A DNA stretch of 64,000 bases from Mesorhabditis belari. Taxonomy: Eukaryota > Nematoda > Chromadorea > Rhabditida > Rhabditidae. The position numbers were made by a program, and so were the translations under genes. This document shows positions 22,601 to 32,791 of the stretch, in pieces. The stretch is taken from NCBI GenBank assembly GCA_958450365.1, contig CAUEEP010000753.1:863413-927412 (forward strand). Direction: 5' to 3'. Position 1 is the stretch's first letter. Each line of letters starts with the position of its first letter. Under the pieces are notes generated by a model. That model worked only from the letters and a program-made list of their open reading frames with translations, searched no databases and was not told where the DNA came from.

Positions 22601-25600
22601 ATTTAGATATTTAGTTATTTAGTTATTTAGATATTTAGTTATTTAGATATTTAGTTATTTAGTTATTTAGATATTTAGATATTTAGTTATTTAGATATTT
22701 AGTTATTTAGATATTTAGTTATTTAGTTATTTAGTTATTTAGTTATTTAGATATTCTGTTATTTAGATATTCTGTTATTTAGTTATTTAGATATTCTGTT
22801 ATTTAGATATTTAGTTATTTAGTTATTTAGATATTTAGTTATTTAGTTATTTAGTTATTTAGTTATTTAGATATTTAGATATTTAGTTATCAATTACTCA
22901 CTTCAGGTGCCATATAGGCGGCCGATCCAACACAATTCGTCATCGTTCGTCGAATGTCGATCACTGTGCCGAAATCGCAGAGCTTTAAGTGCAGGTAACC
23001 GTCGCGGAGGAGAAGGCTGAAGTTGAGGTTAGTTACAATACAGAAGCCTGGGTACTACAGTATTTAATGGTAATACAGTATTTAATGGTAATACAGGATT
23101 TCTTAAATATACTGTGGTATCCAGGCTTCTAAAGGCTTTTGGCTTCTTCTAAGGTTTCTTTCGGCTTTTGGCTTCTTCTAATGTTTATTTTGGCTTTTGG
23201 CTTCTTCTAAATCTTTCAAATTCTTCTAGTAAAGTTAAAGATCATCAAATTCGCATATTCTGGACTGTTAAAGTACTCTAGATCTGGCCAGTTCGCAGAG
23301 ACTTTATAGTCTAGCGCATTATCTCCTAAGCCGTCGCTGCTCTTTCTTCCTTTCCGCTTGGCGCCCTCTTATAGGCAAGTTGGATGACACAATTTGGATA
23401 GAAAATGGTTAGAGCTTGAGCTTTGTCACATCTTTTCACTTACTTTAACGGCTTTAAATCCCGGTGCACCAATCCGACGGAATGCATATAGCAAACAGCA
23501 TCGCTCGCTTGATGCATCCACGCGAAAACGTGATCGATCTTGTAGTCAAGGTGATTCTCTCTGAGGAGTACTGTAAAGGAGATGGGTATAGAAAGGTAAC
23601 GTAATGACTAGTTGACTAGTTGCTAGTCTATGACTAGCTGCGCTTCGCGTCCGCTACGCGGTTGCACGGAGAAATTGTCCTGGCACCCATCGAAATCATT
23701 CTAGTTTTAAATTTCCTACAAAATTATATATTAACTATGAAAATCGGTATATTGGGGGCTGAGATCTAGGATTGGAGTACGCAATACTACTGTTTTCGTT
23801 GTTCCATTGCCTGTAGAAAAGATATGACTTCAATGGGGAACTCAGCGACCTCGAGAACCTATAAGGGTGTTGTTTTTGGAGCTCTAGCTTCTCCGGTTCT
23901 CTAGATGAAAGTTGCGTACGGACAGACAGACAGACGGACGGACGGACAGACGGAGGGACAGACGGACAGACGGACAGACTGAGGGACAGACGGACGGGCA
24001 GACAGACAGACGGACGGACAGACAGACGGACGGACAGACGGACGGACGGACAGACGGACGGACAGACGGACGGACGGACAGACTGATGGACGGACAGACT
24101 GACGGACGGACGGACAGACGGACTGACGGACAGACGGACGGACAGTCAGATGGACGGACAGTCAGATGGACGGACAGTCAGATGGACGGATGGACAGATA
24201 GACGGACGGACAGATGGGCAGACGAACAGACAGACATACGGACAGACAGACAGACGGACAGTCAGATGGACGGACAGACGTACAGACGTACAGACGGACA
24301 GACAGTCAGACGGACGGACGGACAGACAGCCCTCAATTATATATAGTAGATTGCCAAAGCTCCGTTTTTCTACAGTACTCACAATTGTCGAGTGTTCCGC
24401 AGTCCATAAATTCCATCACGAAACCCAGTAAGTGAGCGCTTTCATAGAGACCATACCTAGAAACAGATTTTGTGTACTGTACTGTATTATACTGTAATGT
24501 AGTACCAGGCTTTAGCTTCTTTGAGTATCTCTGTCTCTTTCTAGTATGCTTTGTACTCAAACAAATCCCTTCCGACACAACGAACGCGCATTTCAGTGTG
24601 CCAGATTGATTACACTTACCATTTGACAATATTCGGATGATTTGCTCCATACTTGTACAACATCGAGCACTCTTTAAGTAAATCTTTCTTCTTGCCTTTG
24701 TCGTCTTCAGCGATTTTGATTGCAACATCTCTGAAAAGGTGCTCATTGGAAAAGCTGCTGCTCATCGGAGCTGTTCGACTTTCGCAAAGCCAAGAATTGT
24801 CTCCTGATGTCCCAGATCAGTCATTGAATAGGTAATACGATTTTTCTCAATCTTTATCTACTTTTCAAGCTCACCCATATTCTGCATGCAATCCGCGAAC
24901 GACTTTTCCGAAAGTACCACTGCCGAGCAGATTCTGAAAGTGTACGCTCAACTGCAACGGATTCACTTTTGGGAGATTCTCGCGAGCACCTGAAATTTCA
25001 AATGGTAATCAATAGAAATTGAAAAGTATCTTGATTTGTAGGCTTGATACAGTAGATTACTGTAAGTCTACAGTAGTTTACTGTAAGTCTACAGTAGATT
25101 ACTGTAAGTCTACAGTAGATTACTGTACGTCTCCAGTAGATTACTGTAAGTCTACAGTAGATTTACTGTAAGTCTACAGTAGATTACTGTAAGTCTACAG
25201 TAGATTACTGTAAGTGTACAGGAGATTACTGCAAGTCTACAGTAGTTTACTGTAAGTCTACAGTAGTTTACTGTAAGTCTGCAGTAGACTTACAGTAAAT
25301 CTACTGTAGACTTACAGTAATCTACTGGAGACGTACAGTAATCTACAGTAGTTTATTGTAAGTCTACAGTAGATTTACTGTAAGTCTACTGTAGATTTCT
25401 GTAAGTCTACAGTAGATTACTGTAAGTCTACAGGAGATTACTGTAAGTCTACAGTAGATTTACTGTAAGTCTGCAGTAGTTTATTGTAAGTCTACAGTAG
25501 ATTACTGTAAGTCTACAGTAGATTTACTGTAAGTCTACTGTAATACTCTGATCGGATCACAAATGAAGTAGTGTTTCTAAACTAACGGTTCATCGTCGAG

Positions 25601-25692
25601 TTCATCGTTGACGTGTTGTCATTTGTACTCCCATAGCCGCTTTCTTGCTGTTGTCGGAGGGGTACCGGTGGCTGGATATTTTGACCGGCCAT
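16675..25692 (-). CDS. TAK1 / MAP3K7-type protein kinase
   Basis: Serine/threonine MAP kinase kinase kinase of the TAK1 group (the C. elegans member is mom-4). Inferred exons, 5' to 3': 25587-25692, 24875-24989, 24620-24730, 24383-24456, 23444-23570, 22902-23016, 22468-22547, ~21935-22036, 21049-21121, 19754-19816, 19284-19379, 19068-19186, 17804-17919, 17574-17634, 16675-16743. Visible kinase motifs: [11 protein letters not shown] loop, VAIK lysine, HRDLKPLN catalytic loop, [26 protein letters not shown] and [11 protein letters not shown]. The stretch after the kinase (VYPHGHEPL) matches the equivalent TAK1 segment, and the last three exons form a charged helical C-terminus like the TAK1 TAB-binding coiled coil. 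The ATG directly follows a TTTGCAG acceptor. Two junctions do not close: exon 8 to 9 (see findings) and 19068-19186 to 17804-17919, where an exon may be missing. Introns are packed with minisatellites. Confidence 0.85.
16779..17475. mobile_element. Tc1/mariner-like foldback element B
   Basis: A long inverted repeat with arms of about 320 bp around a short centre near 17100-17165. Ends are TGTCGTAACCGCTTACGAAA at the left and a TTTCGTAGCCGCTTACGAAA complement at the right, with TA duplicated on both sides. Terminal sequence is shared with element A at 5482-6199. It lies in the last intron of the TAK1-like gene. No coding capacity. Confidence 0.85.
18040..18466. repeat. 20-bp intronic minisatellite GAGCTCCTACCGGGACTCCT
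   Basis: About 21 copies with GGGG/CGGG and ACT/AAT variants in recurring pairs. Lies in a TAK1-like intron. An 18-bp TTTAGGACTTTAGTTTA array precedes it at 17930-18005 and a 19-bp GTTCTCCAGTACTATTGTA array follows at 18848-18935. Confidence 0.9.
18549..18629. repeat. Perfect 35-bp inverted repeat with 11-nt loop
   Basis: The left arm 18549-18583 (starting ATGCTACAATGCGCGCTTAG) is the exact reverse complement of 18595-18629. The loop reads TGAAATTCAGG. It lies in an intron and so would form a strong hairpin in the pre-mRNA. Perfect identity suggests recent origin. Confidence 0.9.
19470..19753. repeat. Array abutting a TAK1 splice donor
   Basis: Units of TTGTACTAGCTCTGCTG and TTGTACTAGCTCCCACTAAG alternate. 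The last unit runs directly into the minus-strand donor at 19753: the intron starts GTGAGTGGGAGCTAGTACAA, and AGTGGGAGCTAGTACAAC is itself part of the repeated unit. Confidence 0.9.
20310..20392 (-). tRNA. tRNA-like element in an intron (probable pseudogene)
   Basis: Minus strand: A box TGGCGTAGTGGA, CTGTGAA in anticodon-loop position (GTG, His-like) and B box GGTTCAATTCC. The stretch between anticodon and T arm is longer than usual. The stems mispair, so it is called tRNA-like only. Confidence 0.45.
20589..20970. repeat. 12-bp array passing into a 15-bp array
   Basis: 20589-20730 has GGCTCAGCTTCA/ACA units. From 20740 the unit becomes TATTCATGGCTCAGC. Both share GGCTCAGCT, so the second arose from the first. 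Intronic. Confidence 0.9.
21311..21379. repeat. 5-bp microsatellite TTATA
   Basis: About 13 perfect copies in the intron between TAK1 exons 8 and 9. Confidence 0.95.
21443..21927. repeat. GCTTTTGCTGGCTTTTGCTT array touching exon 8
   Basis: GCTTTT(GCTG/GCTT) modules, nearly 500 bp. On the minus strand the last exon-8 bases read GTGCAAAAGCAAG and the array unit is AAGCAAAAGC, so the array appears to be an expansion of the exon end. See the finding on the damaged junction. Confidence 0.95.
22588..22890. repeat. 8-bp array ATTTAGTT / ATTTAGAT
   Basis: About 37 units filling almost the whole intron between exons 6 and 7, ending 11 bp before the exon-6 donor. Each unit contains TTTAG in plus orientation, not on the transcribed strand. 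A 17-bp AGATTCAGATATAGATC array is in the next intron (22375-22460). Confidence 0.9.
23917..24332. repeat. GACN tetranucleotide array
   Basis: About 100 units of GGAC/AGAC with GTCA variants in a TAK1-like intron. The long (RTDGQTD)-type open frames through it are period artefacts. Confidence 0.95.
25047..25546. repeat. 21-bp TACTGTA/TACAGTA array in intron 1
   Basis: The unit GTCTACAGTAGATTACTGTA(A) is nearly its own inverse. A segment at about 25283-25345 runs in the opposite orientation, giving a long potential hairpin. Intron 1 of the kinase. Confidence 0.9.
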
Positions 25693-25977
25693 CTGCAAAT
25701 TATCAATTAGCTCGAGTTCTAAAGATTAAAGAGAGTCTAAAATCAGAAATGTTTTTGCAAATTAAAGACTAAAAAGAGTTTAACATCAATCAGAATTTGC
25801 ATCAATTAGTGCAATTAATGCAAATTAGAAAACGGCAATCATTTAACAAATCGAGGTGCTAGCAAAAGCGCCAAATTATTTGCGCCACGTATCATTTGCG
25901 CTAAATTATTTGCTAAATATTATCGATATTTTTAGAGTAGTCGCGCAAAAAAATCTTATAACTTTGCACAAAACTAC

Positions 25978-26252
25978 TCAAATGGTCTGAAACTTTTACC
26001 AATGGAAAGCCAGAAGTTCAAGCTTCATTTTGGTACCTAATACCTAAAAGAGCACGCAAAACGCAGCTCTAAAAACCTGATCGATACGCTATGGATATGA
26101 CCTTATCGAGCCCTTATCGATAACCAATATAATCTTATCGATAGCGTATCGATAAGGTTTTTTGAGATTCGTTTTTCTTCTAACAATATGTATTAGGTAC
26201 CAAAATAAAACTTGAACTTCTGGCTTTCCATTGGTAAAAAGTTTCAGAGCAT
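25978..26252. repeat. Inverted repeat, about 70-bp arms
   Basis: ACCAATGGAAAGCCAGAAGT at the left (from about 25998) is matched by its reverse complement at about 26215-26235. The inner part holds TATCGATAAGG-type sequence in both orientations. Probable foldback element, but no end duplication was identified. Confidence 0.65.
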
Positions 26253-26895
26253 TTGGAGCTACAATCACAAAGATATGTCCGTTTTAACGCGAGCACTCGA
26301 TAGCTAAGTTTAACCGTAACCACTTCCTATAATGCACTAAAGTTTATAGTAGATCAAGTGAATTATAGAAAATTGATATATCATAAAATTGATGGTTAAA
26401 GGAAGTGCCAAATTTGAAACGGAAATGGTGAAAGCAGGTGGTTTCTATTTTGCATTAACATCGTAACTCATTTCCTATTTTGCATTAACTTTGGCTGCGA
26501 TAAGTAAGGTTAATAGGGGTGGCTACTTTGCGCCAAATTCTTTGCGCAACTAGGTCTTTTGCGCAACTCGCCATAACTTCCCTTCTAAGTGGACCAATCT
26601 TTCTGATTTTGATGTCATTTTGTTGCACTTATTGAGATCTACAAAATGACATCAAAATCATAAAGATTGGTCCACTTAGAAGAAAGTTATTGATCAGAAG
26701 AGTCGGAAGGAAGATGGTCCTGACCTAGATGATTCATAACTTTCTTCTAAGTGGACCAATCTTTCTGATTTTGATGTCATTTTGTTGCACTTATTGAGAT
26801 CTACATTCAAGTGAGCCAATCTTTATGGCTTTGATGTTATTTTGTAGATCTCAATAAGTGCAACAAAATGACACTAGAAATCATAAAGATTCGTC

Positions 26896-27504
26896 GGTTC
26901 TTTTCCAATATCGGGGGAGCGGTCCGATTATCGGGGGAGCGGAAAGAAAATCGGGGGAGCGAAAGGAAAATCGGGGGAGCAAATTTTGCCCCCTCGAAAA
27001 ATGCATTTCTGGGACTTTTATTTTAACTGCAACGTTTTTTTTTAAACTTTAACGACGATGCGCTTCTCCGTTGCGATGCGTTTACTTCGTTTACATTTAT
27101 TTCGTTGTTATGGTCATTTATACTATTAATGAATAATTTTTTAAGTAGCCATTTGTTCGTTCGGGATTGTGGAGCGTTCGGCAAAAAGAGAAGGCGACCG
27201 ATAGGGAAGGTAGAGGTAGGTTTGGTGTTAGATATTTAAGTCACTTTTGTGATCTAATATAAAGGCTGTGAGAATAACGGGTAATTCGCGGATTTTATGG
27301 CAGTACTTTGGATAATATAGGACATAAGTTTTAAAAAAAGCGCTGCCAAAAAGTTTAAAAAAAAACGTTGCAGTTAAAATAAAAGTCCCAGAGATGCATT
27401 TTTCGAGGGGGCAAAATTTGCTCCCCCGATTTTCCTTCCGCTCCCCCGATTTTCTTTCCGCTCCCCCGATAATCGGACCGCTCCCCCGATATTGGAAAAG
27501 CACC
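26896..27504. mobile_element. hAT-like non-autonomous element (609 bp)
   Basis: Terminal inverted repeats GGTTCTTTTCCAATATCGGG and, from the right, GGTGCTTTTCCAATATCGGG. They are flanked by identical 8-bp copies GATTCGTC at 26888-26895 and 27505-27512. Eight-base duplications fit hAT-type transposases (general knowledge). Each arm carries four TCGGGGGAGCGG-like boxes. Arms extend about 150 bp and the centre (27050-27345) is unique with no transposase. Confidence 0.85.
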
Positions 27505-27693
27505 GATTCGTCCACTTGGAAAAGTTAGAAAAGAAAAAAGTTATGACCAGTTGCGCAAAAAAATTCGGGGCAAAGTAGCTTCAAAGCTTGAAATTTAGCG
27601 CACTTCAAAGCTATTCTGGCAAATTAAAATGCGACTTGAATTGTTTATTCTATATATTTAAAGCTTTTTATTTATTTTCTATTTATTTATATA

Positions 27694-27767
27694 TCAACTA
27701 ACGCGGCACAGTCGGAAACGCGCTTGTCTACGGCCCACATGATCCGGGTTCGACCCGGTAGACCCGG
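27694..27767 (+). tRNA. tRNA-like element (probable pseudogene)
   Basis: GGCACAGTCGG...TTGTCTACGGCCCA...GATCCGGGTTCGACCCGG. Sequence follows the element at 11112 through most of its length. The acceptor stem is not paired. It lies in the right arm of the outer foldback element. Confidence 0.4.
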
Positions 27768-27822
27768 AGTGAAAGTTATGGCGAGTTGCGTAAAAAAATT
27801 TGGCGCAAAGTAGCCACCTCCA

Positions 27823-28410
27823 GGTTAATTGATAGCTATTATTGGTAAAAGTTTATCCCCAAACCCCAAAGTTGGCAAGAAAAACCGTTAAACAACTAAT
27901 GACAAGGTGTACGCGGGAATCCAAATGACGCCGCCATTCGGCGAAAATTGATCGATTCGCAGCGCTCGCCCACAAAAATTTGCGCGCGGCTTTCGCATTT
28001 TGATATTTTTTTTTACTTTTATCAATATCAATTTATAATTTATCAAACTTTCCGATAGTTTTTCATGTCAAAGCTGCAAAAATCGGTTCTGATGAATGAA
28101 TTGCCATGAAACATCAACCCATGCATTTTTTTAAATTCCAAGGTCTGGATTGTTTAGTTCGATAGTTGTTGAAGCTGTAAAAAGAATTTCTGATCAACGA
28201 ATACCTCATGCTTTTTTTGAATTTCGTACCCCCAAATCTAGTTTCATCTAGTTTCCAAGTCGATTTTAGCTACAAATTTAATGAATTTTCTTGACTTGTT
28301 CGTTCTACGAACAATCTGAACTTACCGAATACTGCACAATGATTTTCCACTTTCCATTTTATTTTCGAAGTGCTCTTTCTTTCTTAATCCTTGCTAATTG
28401 TTTCAACTTT
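27823..28410. promoter_or_regulatory. Probable hrpk-1 upstream region
   Basis: Unique AT-rich sequence between the foldback elements and the hrpk-1 start, without repeats. An acceptor TTTCAACTTTCAG ends at 28413, five bases before the ATG, so the mature 5' end is probably made by trans-splicing or by an unseen 5' UTR exon. No TATA box was identified. Confidence 0.35.
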
Positions 28411-28418
28411 CAGGTAAA

Positions 28419-31400
28419 ATGAAACGCCATGGTGCTGAAGGCGGTGATTACAACCGCGGTGGATCGAAGCGTCAACGGGTAAGGGATTTTTGATGATTGT
28501 TGTGCTAGTGGCGAAGCATTAATGACTTAGGCCTGATTAAAAAGATGACTAAGCATTATTAAAAAGTGGACATGTCTACAGTTAAACGCTTGCAATTTTG
28601 TGGATTAGAAGGTAGATGAGTCTAGTGGGCGGTTGCGATTTGAAAGCTTGATTTGAAAATCGAACAAGCTTTCTGTCCCAGAGTTTGGCCGATTATTCCG
28701 TTGATGGCTTAGGCTGAACTAAAATCAATTTAAACGAAACCTAATCAAGCAAGGAAAGAGTGTGATCCGTACTTGTATAACTAGTTTTTCAAAGTACTCA
28801 ACTTTTCGTATTTAGGGTGACGGCTACGCCGACGCTCTGGCGGCTGGCAAATTTGAGCTTCGCTTTCTCGTATCAAGCAAGAGTGCCGGAGCAGTGATTG
28901 GAAAAGGAGGAGACAACATCAAACGTCTCCGCTCTCAAGTACATTTTTGATGCTTATTTAGGCACTTATTTGTTCTTTTGTTTACACACGTCACTCCGTT
29001 AAGGAGACCATTTGTCTTCCTTTTTAAGTTCGAAACCGGTTACGAATAGTTAGAAGATTATCCTACCCAAGTGCCAAACCGTGACCTTGTACCAGTACTA
29101 AATGAACGGGGTGACTTTAATCTTTAGTCTTGAAATTATCAATGATGAGTAGTGACCAAAATCTAGCCCGATTCCAAGACATTAATCTTCGAACGTTCAT
29201 AGGTGTACAATGTACTTTTGCTTTATAACTTTTGAATTTGTCAGATCTGGAGAAACTTTTTTCCTAAGCAAATGACATTAAAATCTTCAGGTTTGACAAG
29301 TTTATGAAGAGATATCAGCAAAATTCTTTGTCCGCCTATAGATGTTTTTGATACTGTAGACGTCACAATAAACCCAATATTTTCCTTTCAGTTCGATGCC
29401 ACCGTCACAGTCCCCGATAGCCAGGGGTCAGCCGAGCGGTAAATCTTTTTCCCAACTTGTTATCCACTGTCAAATGCGAAACGAAGAGAGGTTTAAATGA
29501 GTAAAACACGCCCGACACAAGCTCTCAAGGCGCTTACAATGTTTTTGTGAGAAAATCGATGGCCGATTTTTCCCAGTTCATCCAAATCGACCTCTCTCTA
29601 TCACCTCACGTACTCCCGACACTTCCCGGTGACCCGAGTCCTTTTCTTTGATCGATCCACTTTTTGACTTGAAATTTTTTAACAACCTCAAGGGCCTTGA
29701 ATGTTTGCCAAAATACTAGGGATCCCATGTGTCCACCAAAAAGCGCCAACCTTTTTCGACTTCCAAATTGTTGAGCCTAAAGAAAGCACACTGGTTTTCA
29801 CGAATTCAATATTGATTTTTAGAGTATTGACTATCGTCTGTGTCGTCGATAACATTGCTCCACTTTGTGCCGAAATGCTGCCCAAATTTGAGGATGTGAG
29901 TGACACATTCTTATGGCTTTTAAATTTTGTATTTTAGGCGGGTGCTGATGGAAAGAGGGAAGCCAAGATGCTCGTTCACATGTCGCACGCTGGAGCCATC
30001 ATTGGAAAGGGTGGTTCGAAGATCAAGGAATTACGCGAGGAGACTGGATGCAACATTAAGGTAGATCTTCAAATGCCCCGTGTTTATTTTAATAGTTCAA
30101 CATTTTAGGTTTACTCTGAGTGTGCTCCACAATCATCCGACCGCATCGTGCAAATCATGGGATCCGAGTCGGGCCTTCCAGGAGCGGTGAAAGCCGTGTA
30201 AGTGGTCTTGAACGTACTTTGACTTCGCAAATTCTAAATTTGAATTACATTCAATTTTAGGTGTGGTCTCATCAAGTCGATCCCCATCAAAGGTGCCACT
30301 CGACAATACGACCCTATCAACTATGATCCGGTGTTAGCCAATGAATATGGAGGTAATTGTTAACCTGTGATCTAGAATAAAAACTTGTTATCAATATTAG
30401 TTCTGTGTTTAGGCTTCACATTTGGCGGTGGTGATCGCGGTCCGCCATCGCGCGGTGATCGAGGTGGTCGAGATGGATACGGAGCAAACATGGAGAGAAG
30501 AGGAGGCGGTGATGGCCATGGTCGCTTCGGAGGTGGAGGACCAATGGGTGGCGGACCTCGAGGAATGGGACCACCGATGAGAGGCGGACGAGACATGGGA
30601 CCACCAATGTTGGGCATGGGCGGAGATTTTGGTAAGAAATAAGTGCTATTTAAATTTAAAATGACTCAACAGCTAAACATTTCTAATGATTGCTATACAA
30701 CTTGTATAGGTCGTGGACCTGGACCCCAGATGAGCGGCCCGTTTGGTGGCGGTGGAATGGGCGCACCGATGGGAGGAATGGGAGGCCCAATGGGCGGCTA
30801 CAATCAAGGATTCCCCGGTGGTCCTCCACAAGCTGGTGGTAATGCACTCTCGTCAACACAGGCAAGAGAGTTTTGATAGGTTTGATAATTTTTTCTTTGT
30901 AGCAAGTCACCATTCCGACTGAGCTGGGAGGAACAATAATTGGGCGTGGAGGCGAGAGGATCAACCGCATCCGCGAAGAATCTGGTGCTCACATTGTGCT
31001 CGAGCCGACGGCCCCTGGACAAGAGGAACGAATTATCACCATCACCGGCACACAAAATCAGATCCACGCCGCACAGTATCTCCTTCAGCAATGGTAAGAT
31101 TGAGCAATAAGTTAGGAAATTAAAAATGTAAAAAGAAACAAGCACATTCTAAGAGCCGTTCTTGCTGGAAAAGTTAGCAAATTTTTGTTACCGTTTTGGT
31201 TAACAAATTTTTGTTATCCCTTTCCCTTAGCATTTAAGGTGTCATACATGTGCGAAATAATTTTGTGTATTCGTTTTTGTATGGCCAAAGTATGCCAGGC
31301 TAGTAGGCAACTACTTGGTCATCAAAAGATTAACACGGACATAAGAAACTAAGAAAAATAGGACTTAATTTTGAAAAGAAATTATTTTTTAATTTGTTTT

Positions 31401-31546
31401 ATTTAGTGTTCGTCAAAGCTTGTCACAACAAGGCGGCCCTGGAGGACCCGGCGGAATGCAAGGTGAATTTGTGTCCCAATTGTTTAGATTTCTCGTTTTT
31501 AGGTGGAATGCGTGAGATGCGAAGCGGTCCGGGACGTTTCCGTTAA
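28419..31546 (+). CDS. hrpk-1: hnRNP K homologue, three KH domains
   Basis: RNA-binding regulator of splicing and mRNA fate, nuclear and cytoplasmic in its family. Twelve coding exons, 422 residues: 28419-28478, 28816-28938, 29392-29438, 29823-29895, 29938-30060, 30109-30197, 30261-30352, 30413-30631, 30710-30861, 30903-31093, 31407-31462, 31503-31546. KH1 (from residue ~30) has [15 protein letters not shown]2 (~105) has [20 protein letters not shown], and a Gly/Arg/Pro/Met-rich linker spans about residues 205-325. KH3 (~330-395) has [18 protein letters not shown], and the C-terminus is RGG-like. All phases close if exon 9 uses a GC donor (CAG|GCAAGA at 30862). A poly(A) signal AATAAA lies at 31635. 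Gene name by orthology to C. elegans F26B1.2/hrpk-1. Confidence 0.92.
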
Positions 31547-32770
31547 ATTGGACAACAAAAACAACGTCTTTTTCTTCTGCCACATCTTGATTGCTAGTTT
31601 GTATACTCTGTTTTGTTATCACTTTGTATTGCCAAATAAAAATCTTCACATCCACCCACATTTATTTGATTTTTTCATTTTCTTCTGCTATTCTCCAAAA
31701 CGGCTCTCCATTATCGATGGTCTCCTCTCATTTTTCTTGTTTTGCGTTGAACACTGAGAATTTCCGTTTTCTTGATAATCTCGTTTTATTGTTGTTTGAT
31801 AAATCTTTGTAAAAGCGGTGAATATTTGGAGAGAAAATACGTTGTGTATGCAATTTTATCGGTTGAGTACAGAAAAACAATGCAAAAGCACTACAATTAA
31901 GGGCGTTTTCAAACTACAGTATCGTCACTTTGTTTTGGTTGAATGCGTTGAGCTGAATCATGTGTTAATCATTAAACATTGATCGTTTCATGTGAAAATG
32001 CGGTGCCGAGTTAGATGGTTCCACTCAAATATCCCTAATGCCAACAAAAATTGTTTTGGCTGTGCATTGGGATTTCGGAGATTTCTCCCGATTGTTTTTT
32101 GTGTGGTCATGTTATTCGCTCACTTCCTCTCAACTGCGCAGAAAGAGCGCATTTTAGCACACCACTCCCGGCCAAAACCAGCTGCGTAAAGGCTTCCGCT
32201 GAAAAAAAAACATAAACATTGAACTTTTACTTGGCTAATTTTTGAATTGTTTTGTTTTAAGCTTTCTGTCAATTTGAAGTCTGATAGGTACATTTTGACT
32301 GATTTGACTTGACCCCAGGCTTGACTTTTCGAAGAGTTTTTCAAGCATTTATCATGCTTTTCTTGGTAACTTTGTTTAAGTGATTGGCAATTCCTTTGGA
32401 CTTTTGAATCGATTTTGGACAAGAGTTTATCGAGTTTACTTTTTCTGACCACTCAGACACATTGCCGTCTCATTTTAAAGTGAAAAGCAAACGAAAATAG
32501 AGCGTTGAAATTACCCATGAAAATTGTTGAGTACTCAAAATATTCCCAATAAAGTCTGAATTCAGTTTAAACAGTCTCATTTTGCCACCAAAATCCCTAA
32601 AAAAATAAAATTTCTACATTTGTACGCAAGTACGTTATAATCGAAAGGATTATGCAACATTGTTAGTGCAGATTTTTGTTTGCTTCATTATTTTTACCTG
32701 CCATAACTTGAGTACTTTTGAATTTTGATCTTGCATAATTGCCATTAATTCCTAATTCTTTCAATTCCAG
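31547..32770. other. Intergenic: hrpk-1 3' UTR and pad-1 upstream
   Basis: The hrpk-1 3' UTR with AATAAA at 31635-31640, then AT-rich unique DNA. No further gene or array. An acceptor TCAATTCCAG ends at 32770. Confidence 0.5.
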
Positions 32771-32791
32771 GAGCATTCAACGAGAAGTTGG

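Larger units (their letters stand above)
26516..27822. mobile_element. Outer foldback element, composite
   Basis: GGTGGCTACTTTGCGCCAAA at the left pairs with the complement of TTTGGCGCAAAGTAGCCACC at 27800-27820. Inside, a 50-bp block (TCTAAGTGGACCAATCTTTC...) occurs several times in both orientations between 26585 and 26895. The right arm also holds a second, diverged end copy at 27537-27590. Interrupted by the inner element 26896-27504. Confidence 0.7.

Noticed and set aside
23912..24435. RTDGQTD-repeat proteins
   Set aside because: Tetranucleotide array inside an intron; equally open in several frames.
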